Below are positions 1 through 5,314 of a stretch of DNA of 5,314 nucleotides, piece by piece. The DNA is from Ruminococcus sp. UBA3286 (GTDB lineage Bacteria; Bacillota; Clostridia; Oscillospirales; Ruminococcaceae). How positions within the stretch are numbered: position 1 is the first letter of the stretch; the number at the start of each line of letters is the position of its first letter. A program made the translations under genes and the position numbers. The stretch is taken from assembly GCA_002362135.1 (NCBI GenBank), contig DETO01000012.1:1-5314 (forward strand), written 5' to 3'. A model generated the notes under the pieces. It did no database searches, was not told where the DNA came from, and saw only the letters and a program-made list of their open reading frames with translations.

Positions 1-3
1 ATA

Positions 4-31
4 ATTATATACTATTTAAAAAAAAATTCAA
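4..31 (-). promoter_or_regulatory. Candidate leftward sigma-70 promoter
   Basis: Read on the minus strand, TTGAAT (31 to 26) is followed after 16 nt by a perfect TATAAT (9 to 4). This gives a 4/6 match at -35 and a 6/6 match at -10 with acceptable spacing. It would drive a gene lying left of the window, divergent from tmcAL. The spacer contains a run of nine T on that strand (A at 18-26). The region is very AT-rich, so a chance match is possible, and the gene it would serve is not visible. Confidence 0.4.
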
Positions 32-32
32 G

Positions 33-70
33 TCTTTTTTCTTAATTTTTGCGAAAACGAAGAAAAAAGA
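33..70. repeat. Perfect 11-bp inverted repeat, AT-rich
   Basis: TCTTTTTTCTT at 33-43 is exactly complementary to AAGAAAAAAGA at 60-70. The 16-nt loop contains a further small TTTT/AAAA pairing around GCG. One arm is all pyrimidine and the other nearly all purine. It lies between the two candidate promoters. It could be a weak bidirectional terminator or simply a by-product of the A/T tracts; the GC content is too low to call a terminator. Confidence 0.4.
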
Positions 71-81
71 GAAAAAAACGG

Positions 82-125
82 CGTAAAAATGCAAATTTTT
101 TGTAAAAGCGCTTGCATTTTTTACG
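82..125. repeat. 13-bp inverted repeat overlapping the tmcAL promoter
   Basis: CGTAAAAATGCAA at 82-94 pairs with TTGCATTTTTTACG at 112-125, leaving a single extra T in the right arm and a 17-nt spacer. The right arm covers the candidate -35 element of tmcAL (112-117). As DNA this could be a dimeric repressor site. As RNA from an upstream transcript it would be a hairpin whose core TGCAA/TTGCA stem is followed by six T, like a weak intrinsic terminator. The sequence alone does not decide between these. Confidence 0.45.
103..116 (+). promoter_or_regulatory. LacI/CcpA-like operator candidate
   Basis: TAAAAGCGCTTGCA has the perfect palindromic core AAGCGCTT (106-113) with a central CG, as in LacI-family operators. 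It differs from the loose catabolite-responsive (cre) pattern TGNAANCGNTNNCA only at position 2. It overlaps the candidate -35 of tmcAL, so binding would be expected to repress. Neither a regulator gene nor a carbohydrate gene is in view, and a 14-nt pattern can occur by chance. Confidence 0.3.
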
Positions 126-140
126 AATCTGTATTAAAAT
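112..140 (+). promoter_or_regulatory. Candidate sigma-70 promoter of the operon
   Basis: TTGCAT (112-117) is separated by 17 nt from TAAAAT (135-140), a 3/6 match at -35 and a 5/6 match at -10. It is the best-spaced rightward pair upstream of the first gene. It predicts a transcript start near 147 and a leader of about 50 nt before the TTG start at 197. The leader could fold into a small hairpin (153-160 with 167-174, one A/C mismatch) around a GCGAAA loop. Confidence 0.4.
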
Positions 141-183
141 AAGAAAAGATATTCAGAGCGGCGAAATGCCCTGAGAGGTTTAT

Positions 184-188
184 GGAGG
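184..188 (+). promoter_or_regulatory. Shine-Dalgarno site that decides the tmcAL start
   Basis: GGAGG lies 8 nt upstream of the in-frame TTG at 197. It sits inside the first codons that would be read from the ATG at 182, which itself has only a poorly spaced GAGAGG (173-178, 3 nt away). This favours TTG 197 as the true start. Confidence 0.65.
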
Positions 189-196
189 AAAGAATA

Positions 197-1357
197 TTGA
201 AGATAAGCGGAATCGTGTGCGAGTATAATCCTTTTCATAACGGGCATCTGCATCATATTTCCGAAACGCGGAAAAATGGCGCGGACAGGATAATATGCGT
301 GATGAGCGGAAATTTCGTTCAGCGCGGAGATGCGGCTGTTATGGATAAATTCAGGCGCGCCGATCTTGCGGTACGCTGCGGAGCAGACCTTGTGCTGGAA
401 CTTCCCGTGCAGTACTGCCTTTCTTCCGCTGAATTTTTTGCAAAAGGAGCAGTATGCATACTTAATTCGCTGGGAGTTGCGGACGAGCTTTCATTCGGAA
501 GCGAATGCGGCGATATTGCGAAGCTTTCGGAAACTGCGGAAGCTGTCGATTCTGTTGTTGATTCCGAAAAAATGCTTGAACTTATGAAAAACGGATATAC
601 ATATCCAAGAGCTTTAAGCACGGTTTTGGCTGATATTGCACCGAATGCGGCTGAGATTTTATCTGAGCCGAACAACGTGCTTGCTGTTGAATATCTTCGG
701 GTATTAAAATATTTTGATTCGGATATAAAACCGTTTACGGTAAAGCGTTCGGCTGCTATGCATGACAGCGGAGAAACTGACGGAAACATGGCGAGCGCGT
801 CGTATATCAGGGAGCATATTGAAGAAGCGATATCGTATGTTCCGCCTATCTGGGCTGATGCTCTTGAAAGTGAAACGGCGGATATCAAGAATCTGGAAAG
901 CGCTATTCTCTACCGCGTGAGAACGGCTTCCGCCGAGGAGATATCGGAAATAAACGACGCTGGACAGGGCTTGGCGCAGCGGATATACGCCGCAAGAAAC
1001 GCGGCTTCTCTTGATGAAATGTTTGAAGCTGTAAAGTCAAAGCGATTTACAATGGCGCGTATAAGAAGAGTAATATTATCGCTGCTTATAGGGATAAAAA
1101 AAAGCGATATGGCTGAATTACCCCCATATATAAGGGTTCTTGCCCTGAACGGGGGAGGCAGGGAGATGCTGGCTGCGGCAAAGAAAAAAGCGTCTCTCCC
1201 TTGGGGAACTTCCCTTGCGAAATTGTTGGAGAAAAACGCCGCGGCAAAACGTTTTGCGGAACTCGAAAGCAGGGCGGCGGATATATACGCTCTCGCTTTC
1301 AGAACTCCCAAAATAGGAGGAATGGAATTCAGAACAGGGATAAAAATACAGGATTAG
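197..1357 (+). CDS. tmcAL: tRNA(Met) cytidine acetate ligase TmcAL
   Basis: This is the YlbM/TmcAL family, a nucleotidyltransferase-like cytosolic enzyme that activates acetate with ATP and acetylates wobble cytidine 34 of elongator tRNA-Met to ac4C. With TTG 197 as start the protein has 386 residues. It opens with G-I-V-C-E-Y-N-P-F-H-N-G-H (residues 5-17), which carries the HxGH nucleotide-binding motif (H14, H17). Other family-like segments are VMSGNFVQRGD (35-45), FGSE (100-103), PNNVLAVEYL (about 158-167) and ASASYIR (199-205). The ATG at 182 would add five residues, but it overlaps the GGAGG site; the TTG start places the conserved motif where Bacillus homologues have it. Length is close to the family norm and the frame is intact. 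It is the first gene of the apparent operon, 32 nt before the lipoprotein gene. The family call is firm and the start is moderately firm. Confidence 0.93.
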   Translation: MKISGIVCEYNPFHNGHLHHISETRKNGADRIICVMSGNFVQRGDAAVMDKFRRADLAVRCGADLVLELPVQYCLSSAEFFAKGAVCILNSLGVADELSFGSECGDIAKLSETAEAVDSVVDSEKMLELMKNGYTYPRALSTVLADIAPNAAEILSEPNNVLAVEYLRVLKYFDSDIKPFTVKRSAAMHDSGETDGNMASASYIREHIEEAISYVPPIWADALESETADIKNLESAILYRVRTASAEEISEINDAGQGLAQRIYAARNAASLDEMFEAVKSKRFTMARIRRVILSLLIGIKKSDMAELPPYIRVLALNGGGREMLAAAKKKASLPWGTSLAKLLEKNAAAKRFAELESRAADIYALAFRTPKIGGMEFRTGIKIQD

Positions 1358-1370
1358 AGCCTGTTCAGGA
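1328..1370 (+). repeat. Hairpin with competing arms at the tmcAL/lipoprotein junction
   Basis: GAACAGG (1332-1338) pairs perfectly with CCTGTTC (1360-1366). Beyond an A/A mismatch the pairing continues for three more positions (1328-1330 with 1368-1370, one of them a wobble). The same right arm can instead pair with the closer ACAGG at 1348-1352 through a 7-nt loop. The structure spans the tmcAL stop codon (1355-1357) and ends five bases before the GGAG of the next gene. No T-run follows, so it is not an intrinsic terminator. It might adjust translation or mark an RNA-processing site, which is inference. Confidence 0.35.
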
Positions 1371-1389
1371 AAATGGAGTATATTTTATA

Positions 1390-2379
1390 ATGATAAAGAA
1401 ATTTACATTATCAATGATGATTTTAATGGCGTCTTCCGCCCTTTTTTCATGCGGAAGAACCGTTCCGGCACATGATAATAATTTTGCCGATGTTCCTGTT
1501 GATACGGGAACTCAGCTTACAACAACGTCAGAACCGGCAGCGGAAACTACTGTTGCCAGTACAACAGATGATCGTGAATCCGAATATATTGAAAACAATG
1601 TTGAGATCAATACTGCCGATCAGATCGGAGCTCCGGAGCATATCGAGATAGACCCGTATATGCCGGAGGGGTATGAACTTTCGGATTCCTGCGTGATCGA
1701 TGGATTTGAAACGGTAATGCAGAATCCCGAGCTTCCTACAGGCTGTGAGATAACAGCTCTTACCCAGACATTGAATTTTTACGGATTTGATGTTGACAAA
1801 GTTGACCTTTGCGATATGTTTATGCCGATAGATATTAATGGATACTACTCAATGAATAGTGCGTACCTTGGCGATCCGAGATCAAATAACGGATTCGGGT
1901 GCAACGCTCCCGTTATCACAATGGCTGCTTCTTATTATTTTACATGGATAGGTTCTGACTGGTACTCTGTCGATCTTACCGGTATATCATTGCAGGAGGT
2001 CTTTTATCAGATAGAGTGCGGCAGACCTGTTGTTGTGTGGTCAACGATAGATCAGCGTGAGACATACGCGGAATTTCAGTTTACGCTGGGCTGCGGTGAA
2101 GATTTTTATTTTAATCCTTACCAGCATTGCCTGACGATATATGGATATGATTACAGCAGTGGAGTAGTTTATGTTGCCGACCCTTTGGCAGGAAACGTGC
2201 AGTATGATATGGACAGGTTTGAACGCATATACGATGTTATGGGAGATCAGGCGGTCATTTTGTGCGGAAATGAAGAGTCGGCAGGAGTGGAATATTCAAC
2301 CGAAGAAGAAAAAGCGGATTTGCTGAAAAAAATACAGCAGAATATTCAAGGTGAAACGCCGGGGGTCATATTACATTGA
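1390..2379 (+). CDS. C39-like cysteine peptidase lipoprotein
   Basis: The predicted 329-residue protein is exported. It starts MIKKF, followed by a hydrophobic stretch (about 6-20) and a lipobox-like L-F-S-C with the lipidated cysteine at 21. Residues 22-75 are a Thr/Ser/Glu-rich linker that would stand off the membrane. The rest resembles the YvpB-type branch of the C39-like peptidase families: ELPTGCEITAL places the candidate nucleophile at C119, QHCLTIYGYD gives H246, and YVADPLAG gives D264. The GDPRSNNGFG segment (161-170) is also typical of the group. All three catalytic positions are present, so an active enzyme is plausible; the substrate is unknown. ATG 1390 is chosen over upstream in-frame codons because it begins the signal peptide and has GGAG 11 nt before it. 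The reading frame extends upstream to 1201 inside tmcAL, but that part looks like shadow sequence. The stop codon overlaps the start of the HAD gene. Confidence 0.85.
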   Translation: MIKKFTLSMMILMASSALFSCGRTVPAHDNNFADVPVDTGTQLTTTSEPAAETTVASTTDDRESEYIENNVEINTADQIGAPEHIEIDPYMPEGYELSDSCVIDGFETVMQNPELPTGCEITALTQTLNFYGFDVDKVDLCDMFMPIDINGYYSMNSAYLGDPRSNNGFGCNAPVITMAASYYFTWIGSDWYSVDLTGISLQEVFYQIECGRPVVVWSTIDQRETYAEFQFTLGCGEDFYFNPYQHCLTIYGYDYSSGVVYVADPLAGNVQYDMDRFERIYDVMGDQAVILCGNEESAGVEYSTEEEKADLLKKIQQNIQGETPGVILH

Positions 2380-3035
2380 ATAAAACAATTATAAGGGGAG
2401 TTATTTTTGATCTCGACGGAACTCTTATCGATTCCATGCAGATATGGTACGATATCGATCGAAAATTTCTGGCGGAAAACGGCGTAAACGAGCCTCCCGA
2501 AGATATATCGGACAGAATGAAAAAAATGACGATAGACGAGTCGTCTAAATATTTTATAAATGAATTTGGTCTCAGCTGTACCGTAGAATACGTTATCGGG
2601 CGCATCAAAGAGCTTGTACGCATTGAATATGAGGAAAATATTCCGCTGAAACCATATGCGGCGGAAATACTTGATTTTCTGGACAGCCGCGGAATTCCAT
2701 GCGGCGTTGCGACCGCTACATACGCTTCGCTGGCGGAGGCTGCGCTGAAACGCTGCGGAATCCGCGATAGATTTGAATTTTTGCTGACTGATAAGGAATA
2801 TCCGAGAGGGAAAAAATTCCCCGATATTTTTCTCGGCGCTGCAAAAATAATAGGCGCGCGTCCCGATGAGATACTTGTCGTCGAAGATTCTCTGCATTGC
2901 GTGGAAACGGCTAAAAATGCGGGATTTATAACGGCGGCGGTTTATGATAAGGCGTCGGAATGCGACAGAGAGATTCTTGAGAAAACTGCCGATATTTATC
3001 TTTCGGGACTTGACGAGATCGAGAAATTCTTTTAG
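2376..3035 (+). CDS. HAD superfamily hydrolase, subfamily IA
   Basis: This is a 219-residue cytosolic phosphatase or phosphomutase-like protein of the beta-phosphoglucomutase branch. Motif I is F-D-L-D-G-T-L, with nucleophile D12 and acid/base D14. Residues about 18-85 form a helical C1-type cap. Motif II is V-A-T-A-T, with T113 at the expected position. Motif III is G-K-K-F-P-D, with K146. Motif IV is V-V-E-D-S, with E170 and D171. Two small departures from the commonest patterns are K147 where GKPxPD has proline, and H174-C175 after EDS. The substrate cannot be read from sequence; sugar phosphates or a housecleaning role are typical. The only standard start in this frame is TTG 2376, which forms a TTGA overlap with the lipoprotein stop, so translation is probably coupled. 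A GGGGG at 2361-2365 may act as the ribosome site. A stronger AAGGGGAG at 2393-2400 is inside the gene and has no usable start after it. Confidence 0.9.
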   Translation: MNKTIIRGVIFDLDGTLIDSMQIWYDIDRKFLAENGVNEPPEDISDRMKKMTIDESSKYFINEFGLSCTVEYVIGRIKELVRIEYEENIPLKPYAAEILDFLDSRGIPCGVATATYASLAEAALKRCGIRDRFEFLLTDKEYPRGKKFPDIFLGAAKIIGARPDEILVVEDSLHCVETAKNAGFITAAVYDKASECDREILEKTADIYLSGLDEIEKFF

Positions 3036-3048
3036 AAGGATTGATAAT

Positions 3049-4125
3049 ATGAAAAAAGTTATGGTTGGAATGAGCGGAGGAGTGGACAGTTCGGTTGCCG
3101 CTCTTATCCTGCGTGATTCGGGATATGAAGTCATGGGTGTTACGCTGAAAATGTTTGGCGACGAGGATATTATTCAGGCAGAAGAAAGCGGCAAGACCTG
3201 CTGCGCGCTTTCCGACGTTCTCGATGCAAAAAGCGTTGCGAGACGGCTTGGCTTCGATCATCTTACGTTTAATTTCAAAGATTGCTTCCGTGAAAACGTC
3301 ATGAACCGTTTTGCGGAAAGCTATCTGTGCGGCAAAACTCCGAATCCATGTATAGAATGCAACAGATATGTTAAATTTGACAAAATGCTCCGCCGCGCAA
3401 TGGAGCTGGAATATGATTATATTGCAACTGGTCATTATGCGATATGTGAGTATGATGAAGAGCGCGGACGCTATCTGTTGAAACGTCCTGCGGACAGAAG
3501 CAAAGATCAGACATATGTGCTGTATTCTCTGACTCAGGAGCAGCTTGCCCATACTCTTTTTCCGCTTGGCGGACTTGAAAAAAAGCAGGTGCGCGAAATT
3601 GCGGAAAAGGCAGGTCTGGTGAATTCCAATAAGCCTGACAGTCAGGATATATGCTTTGTTCCCGACGGAAAATACGCGGAATTTATCAAAAAATTCACGG
3701 GAGCGGATATCCGCCGCGGAAACTTTACCGACCTGAACGGAAATATTCTCGGCGAGCATAAGGGCATTATAAATTATACGATAGGACAGCGCAAGGGTCT
3801 GGGAATCGCACTCGGAAAGCCTGCCTACGTTATCCGCAAGGATATAGCGGAAAATACGGTAGTTATCGGCGATGAGAAAGATCTTTATACGAGTTCGCTT
3901 ATTGCGGAGGATATGAATCTGATCTCCGTTGAGGAGATAACCGAACCTATGCGCGTGACCGCCAAAACCCGCTACAGTCAGTCGGAGCAGCCTGCCGTAG
4001 TATCAAAGCTTGGCGACGGCAGATATTTGGTGGAATTTGATCAGCCTCAGCGCGCCGTTACAAGCGGTCAGGCTGTAGTATTATACGAAGGCGATATAGT
4101 TGTTGGCGGCGGAACTATAGTATAA
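3049..4125 (+). CDS. mnmA: tRNA-specific 2-thiouridylase MnmA
   Basis: MnmA adenylates and then thiolates U34 of tRNAs for Lys, Glu and Gln, using sulfur delivered from a cysteine desulfurase. The predicted protein has 358 residues, normal for the family. The N-terminal PP-loop reads S-G-G-V-D-S-S (9-15). The first catalytic cysteine lies in P-N-P-C-I-E-C-N-R at C104, and the second in Q-D-I-C-F-V at C202. GTP-independent tRNA recognition segments such as ATGHYA (126-131), RSKDQTYVLYSL (150-161) and NYTIGQRKGLGI (242-253) are intact. The C-terminal part (about 255-358) is the usual beta-barrel region. C101 occupies the position where Escherichia coli MnmA has Asp, giving C-x-x-C. ATG 3049 is preferred over upstream codons because GAAGGA (3035-3040) lies 8 nt before it and the protein then starts MKKVMVGMSGG as expected. 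It begins 13 nt after the HAD stop and ends 11 nt before the methyltransferase. Confidence 0.97.
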   Translation: MKKVMVGMSGGVDSSVAALILRDSGYEVMGVTLKMFGDEDIIQAEESGKTCCALSDVLDAKSVARRLGFDHLTFNFKDCFRENVMNRFAESYLCGKTPNPCIECNRYVKFDKMLRRAMELEYDYIATGHYAICEYDEERGRYLLKRPADRSKDQTYVLYSLTQEQLAHTLFPLGGLEKKQVREIAEKAGLVNSNKPDSQDICFVPDGKYAEFIKKFTGADIRRGNFTDLNGNILGEHKGIINYTIGQRKGLGIALGKPAYVIRKDIAENTVVIGDEKDLYTSSLIAEDMNLISVEEITEPMRVTAKTRYSQSEQPAVVSKLGDGRYLVEFDQPQRAVTSGQAVVLYEGDIVVGGGTIV

Positions 4126-4129
4126 GGAG
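4125..4129 (+). promoter_or_regulatory. Shine-Dalgarno site that decides the methyltransferase start
   Basis: AGGAG directly overlaps the mnmA stop codon. It lies 7 nt from the in-frame TTG at 4137 but only 1 nt from the ATG at 4131, which is too close for normal initiation. The TTG is therefore the likelier start. Confidence 0.6.
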
Positions 4130-4136
4130 AATGGTT

Positions 4137-4868
4137 TTGGAGCTGGAATTGAAATATGAAAAGCTGACTGATAAAATTTATGTATGCGCAAGCAGCGATC
4201 ACCGTTTTGGCACGGACGCATTTTTGCTTGCGTCATTTTCAGGATATAGACAGAAGGATAAAGTTTGCGATCTCGGTACGGGCTGCGGAATTATTCCGCT
4301 GATAATGCAGAAAAGCCGTCCTCCGCAGATAATCTATGCTGTTGATATTCAGGAGGGAGCGATACAGCAGCTCCGTCTTGGTATGGAAAAAAGCGGCGTA
4401 TCTGGAATAGTTCCCATATGCGCCGATCTTAAAGAATTATGGTATGACGCTCCGATCGGTCGGATTGATCTTGTTACCTGTAATCCGCCCTATAAAGCGG
4501 CAAACGCAGGATTTCAGAGCGAACTGACTGCTCAGCGTATTGCGCGTCATGAGATAATGTGCAACATCGGAGACGTATGCGCAGCCGCAGAAAAATTGCT
4601 GAAATTCGGCGGCAGACTATGTGTATGTAATCGCCCCGAAAGATTGAGCGACGTATTATTTGCCATGAAAAGTCACGGGATAGAGCCGAAAAGACTGCGT
4701 TTCGTATCAAAGAATCCCGATGAAGCTCCGTGGCTTTTTCTTGTTGAGGGAAAAAAGGGTTCAAAGCCATTTATGCAGGTCGAGCCGCAGCTTTACATAA
4801 GAAGCGAAAACGGATTTTCGGAAGAACTGCAAAAAATTTACGATATTGGTAAGGAACAAGATCAATGA
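4137..4868 (+). CDS. trmN6: tRNA1(Val) (adenine(37)-N6)-methyltransferase-like protein (YabB/TrmN6)
   Basis: This is a class I SAM-dependent methyltransferase of 243 residues from TTG 4137 (245 from ATG 4131). The N-terminal R-F-G-T-D-A-F-L-L-A segment (23-32) is typical of the TrmN6/YabB family. D-L-G-T-G-C-G (45-51) binds SAM, and N-P-P-Y (116-119) is the catalytic motif of adenine-N6 methyltransferases. The ARHE segment (136-139), the NRPERL segment (165-170, where relatives often have HRP) and the PKRLRFV segment (184-190) further match Firmicutes members. The E. coli member makes m6A37 in tRNA-Val; the exact tRNA target here is inferred. Adjacency to rsmI supports the family call, because Bacillus carries yabB close to yabC (rsmI). 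The stop overlaps the next start as ATGA, indicating translational coupling. Confidence 0.82.
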   Translation: MELELKYEKLTDKIYVCASSDHRFGTDAFLLASFSGYRQKDKVCDLGTGCGIIPLIMQKSRPPQIIYAVDIQEGAIQQLRLGMEKSGVSGIVPICADLKELWYDAPIGRIDLVTCNPPYKAANAGFQSELTAQRIARHEIMCNIGDVCAAAEKLLKFGGRLCVCNRPERLSDVLFAMKSHGIEPKRLRFVSKNPDEAPWLFLVEGKKGSKPFMQVEPQLYIRSENGFSEELQKIYDIGKEQDQ

Positions 4869-5314
4869 GCGGAATTTTATACATAATAGGAACGCCGATA
4901 GGAAATATGGAGGATATAACTCTTCGGCAGCTGCGAATGATGCAGGAGGTAGATTTTTTGTGCGCCGAGGATACGCGCGTTACATTGAAGCTTCTGAATC
5001 GCTATGAGATAAAAAAGGAACTGGTAAGTTTTCACGAACACAGCAGCCGATCTGATGCAGAGCGGATAATTTCGCGAATTTCAGTAGGGGAGAACTGCGG
5101 AGTAGTCACGGACGCCGGAATGCCGTGTATATCCGATCCCGGCGAGGTTCTCGTGCGTATGTGCAGCGAATGCGGAATAGAAGTAAAAGTTGTCCCCGGC
5201 CCGACGGCGGCGGCTTCTGCTGCGGCAATTTCGGCGCTTCATATAAAAAGATTTACTTTTGAGGGATTCCTGCCGGTTCAGAAAAAAGAGCGCGCTCAGC
5301 GTCTTGAACTTTTG
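4865..5314 (+). CDS. rsmI: 16S rRNA (cytidine(1402)-2'-O)-methyltransferase RsmI, 5' part
   Basis: The first 150 codons are visible and the gene runs off the right edge in frame; full-length members are about 280 residues. RsmI is a SAM-dependent enzyme of the tetrapyrrole-methylase fold that methylates the ribose of C1402 in the 16S rRNA P site. Diagnostic segments are Y-I-I-G-T-P-I-G-N (6-14), F-L-C-A-E-D-T-R (31-38), V-T-D-A-G-M-P-C-I-S-D-P-G (81-93), V-V-P-G-P-T-A (109-115) and F-E-G-F-L-P (132-137). The start is ATG 4865, with AAGGAA (4851-4856) 8 nt upstream, overlapping the preceding stop by 4 nt. The family is certain; the truncation is due to the window edge, not to a mutation. Confidence 0.95.
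   Translation, partial: MSGILYIIGTPIGNMEDITLRQLRMMQEVDFLCAEDTRVTLKLLNRYEIKKELVSFHEHSSRSDAERIISRISVGENCGVVTDAGMPCISDPGEVLVRMCSECGIEVKVVPGPTAAASAAAISALHIKRFTFEGFLPVQKKERAQRLELL

Overview
The window looks like chromosomal DNA of a low-to-moderate GC Gram-positive anaerobe, most likely a member of the Clostridia (Ruminococcaceae or Oscillospirales type). The reasons are the Firmicutes-style gene families (a YlbM-type TmcAL, a YvpB-type C39-like lipoprotein, and a YabB-type methyltransferase beside RsmI), purine-rich Shine-Dalgarno sites, several TTG starts, and frequent ATA isoleucine codons. The taxonomic call is an inference from style; no marker gene is present.

Layout. Positions 1-196 are an AT-rich intergenic region. 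It holds a candidate rightward promoter, a candidate leftward promoter reading out of the window, and two inverted repeats, one of which contains a LacI/CcpA-like palindrome. From 197 to the right edge there are six genes, all on the + strand and tightly packed: tmcAL (197-1357), a C39-like peptidase lipoprotein (1390-2379), a HAD subfamily IA hydrolase (2376-3035), mnmA (3049-4125), a TrmN6/YabB-like adenine-N6 methyltransferase (4137-4868) and the first 150 codons of rsmI (4865 to the edge). Spacings are 32, -4, 13, 11 and -4 nt, and no convincing terminator lies between them, so they probably form one operon.

Function. Four of the six genes modify RNA that acts in decoding. TmcAL makes ac4C at the wobble base of elongator tRNA-Met. 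MnmA makes s2U at the wobble base of tRNAs for Lys, Glu and Gln. The TrmN6-like enzyme is expected to methylate adenine 37 next to an anticodon. RsmI 2'-O-methylates C1402 of 16S rRNA in the ribosomal P site. The other two genes, a secreted C39-like lipoprotein and a cytosolic HAD phosphatase, have no obvious link to that theme but are built into the same transcript, the second by a 4-nt overlap.

The window is mostly ordinary housekeeping sequence. I found no mobile element, CRISPR array, tRNA or rRNA gene. The points most worth a second look are the C-x-x-C form of the MnmA active site, the probable TTG starts placed just downstream of decoy ATGs, the unexplained lipoprotein/HAD pair, the structured leader region, and an alternative-pairing hairpin at the tmcAL/lipoprotein junction.
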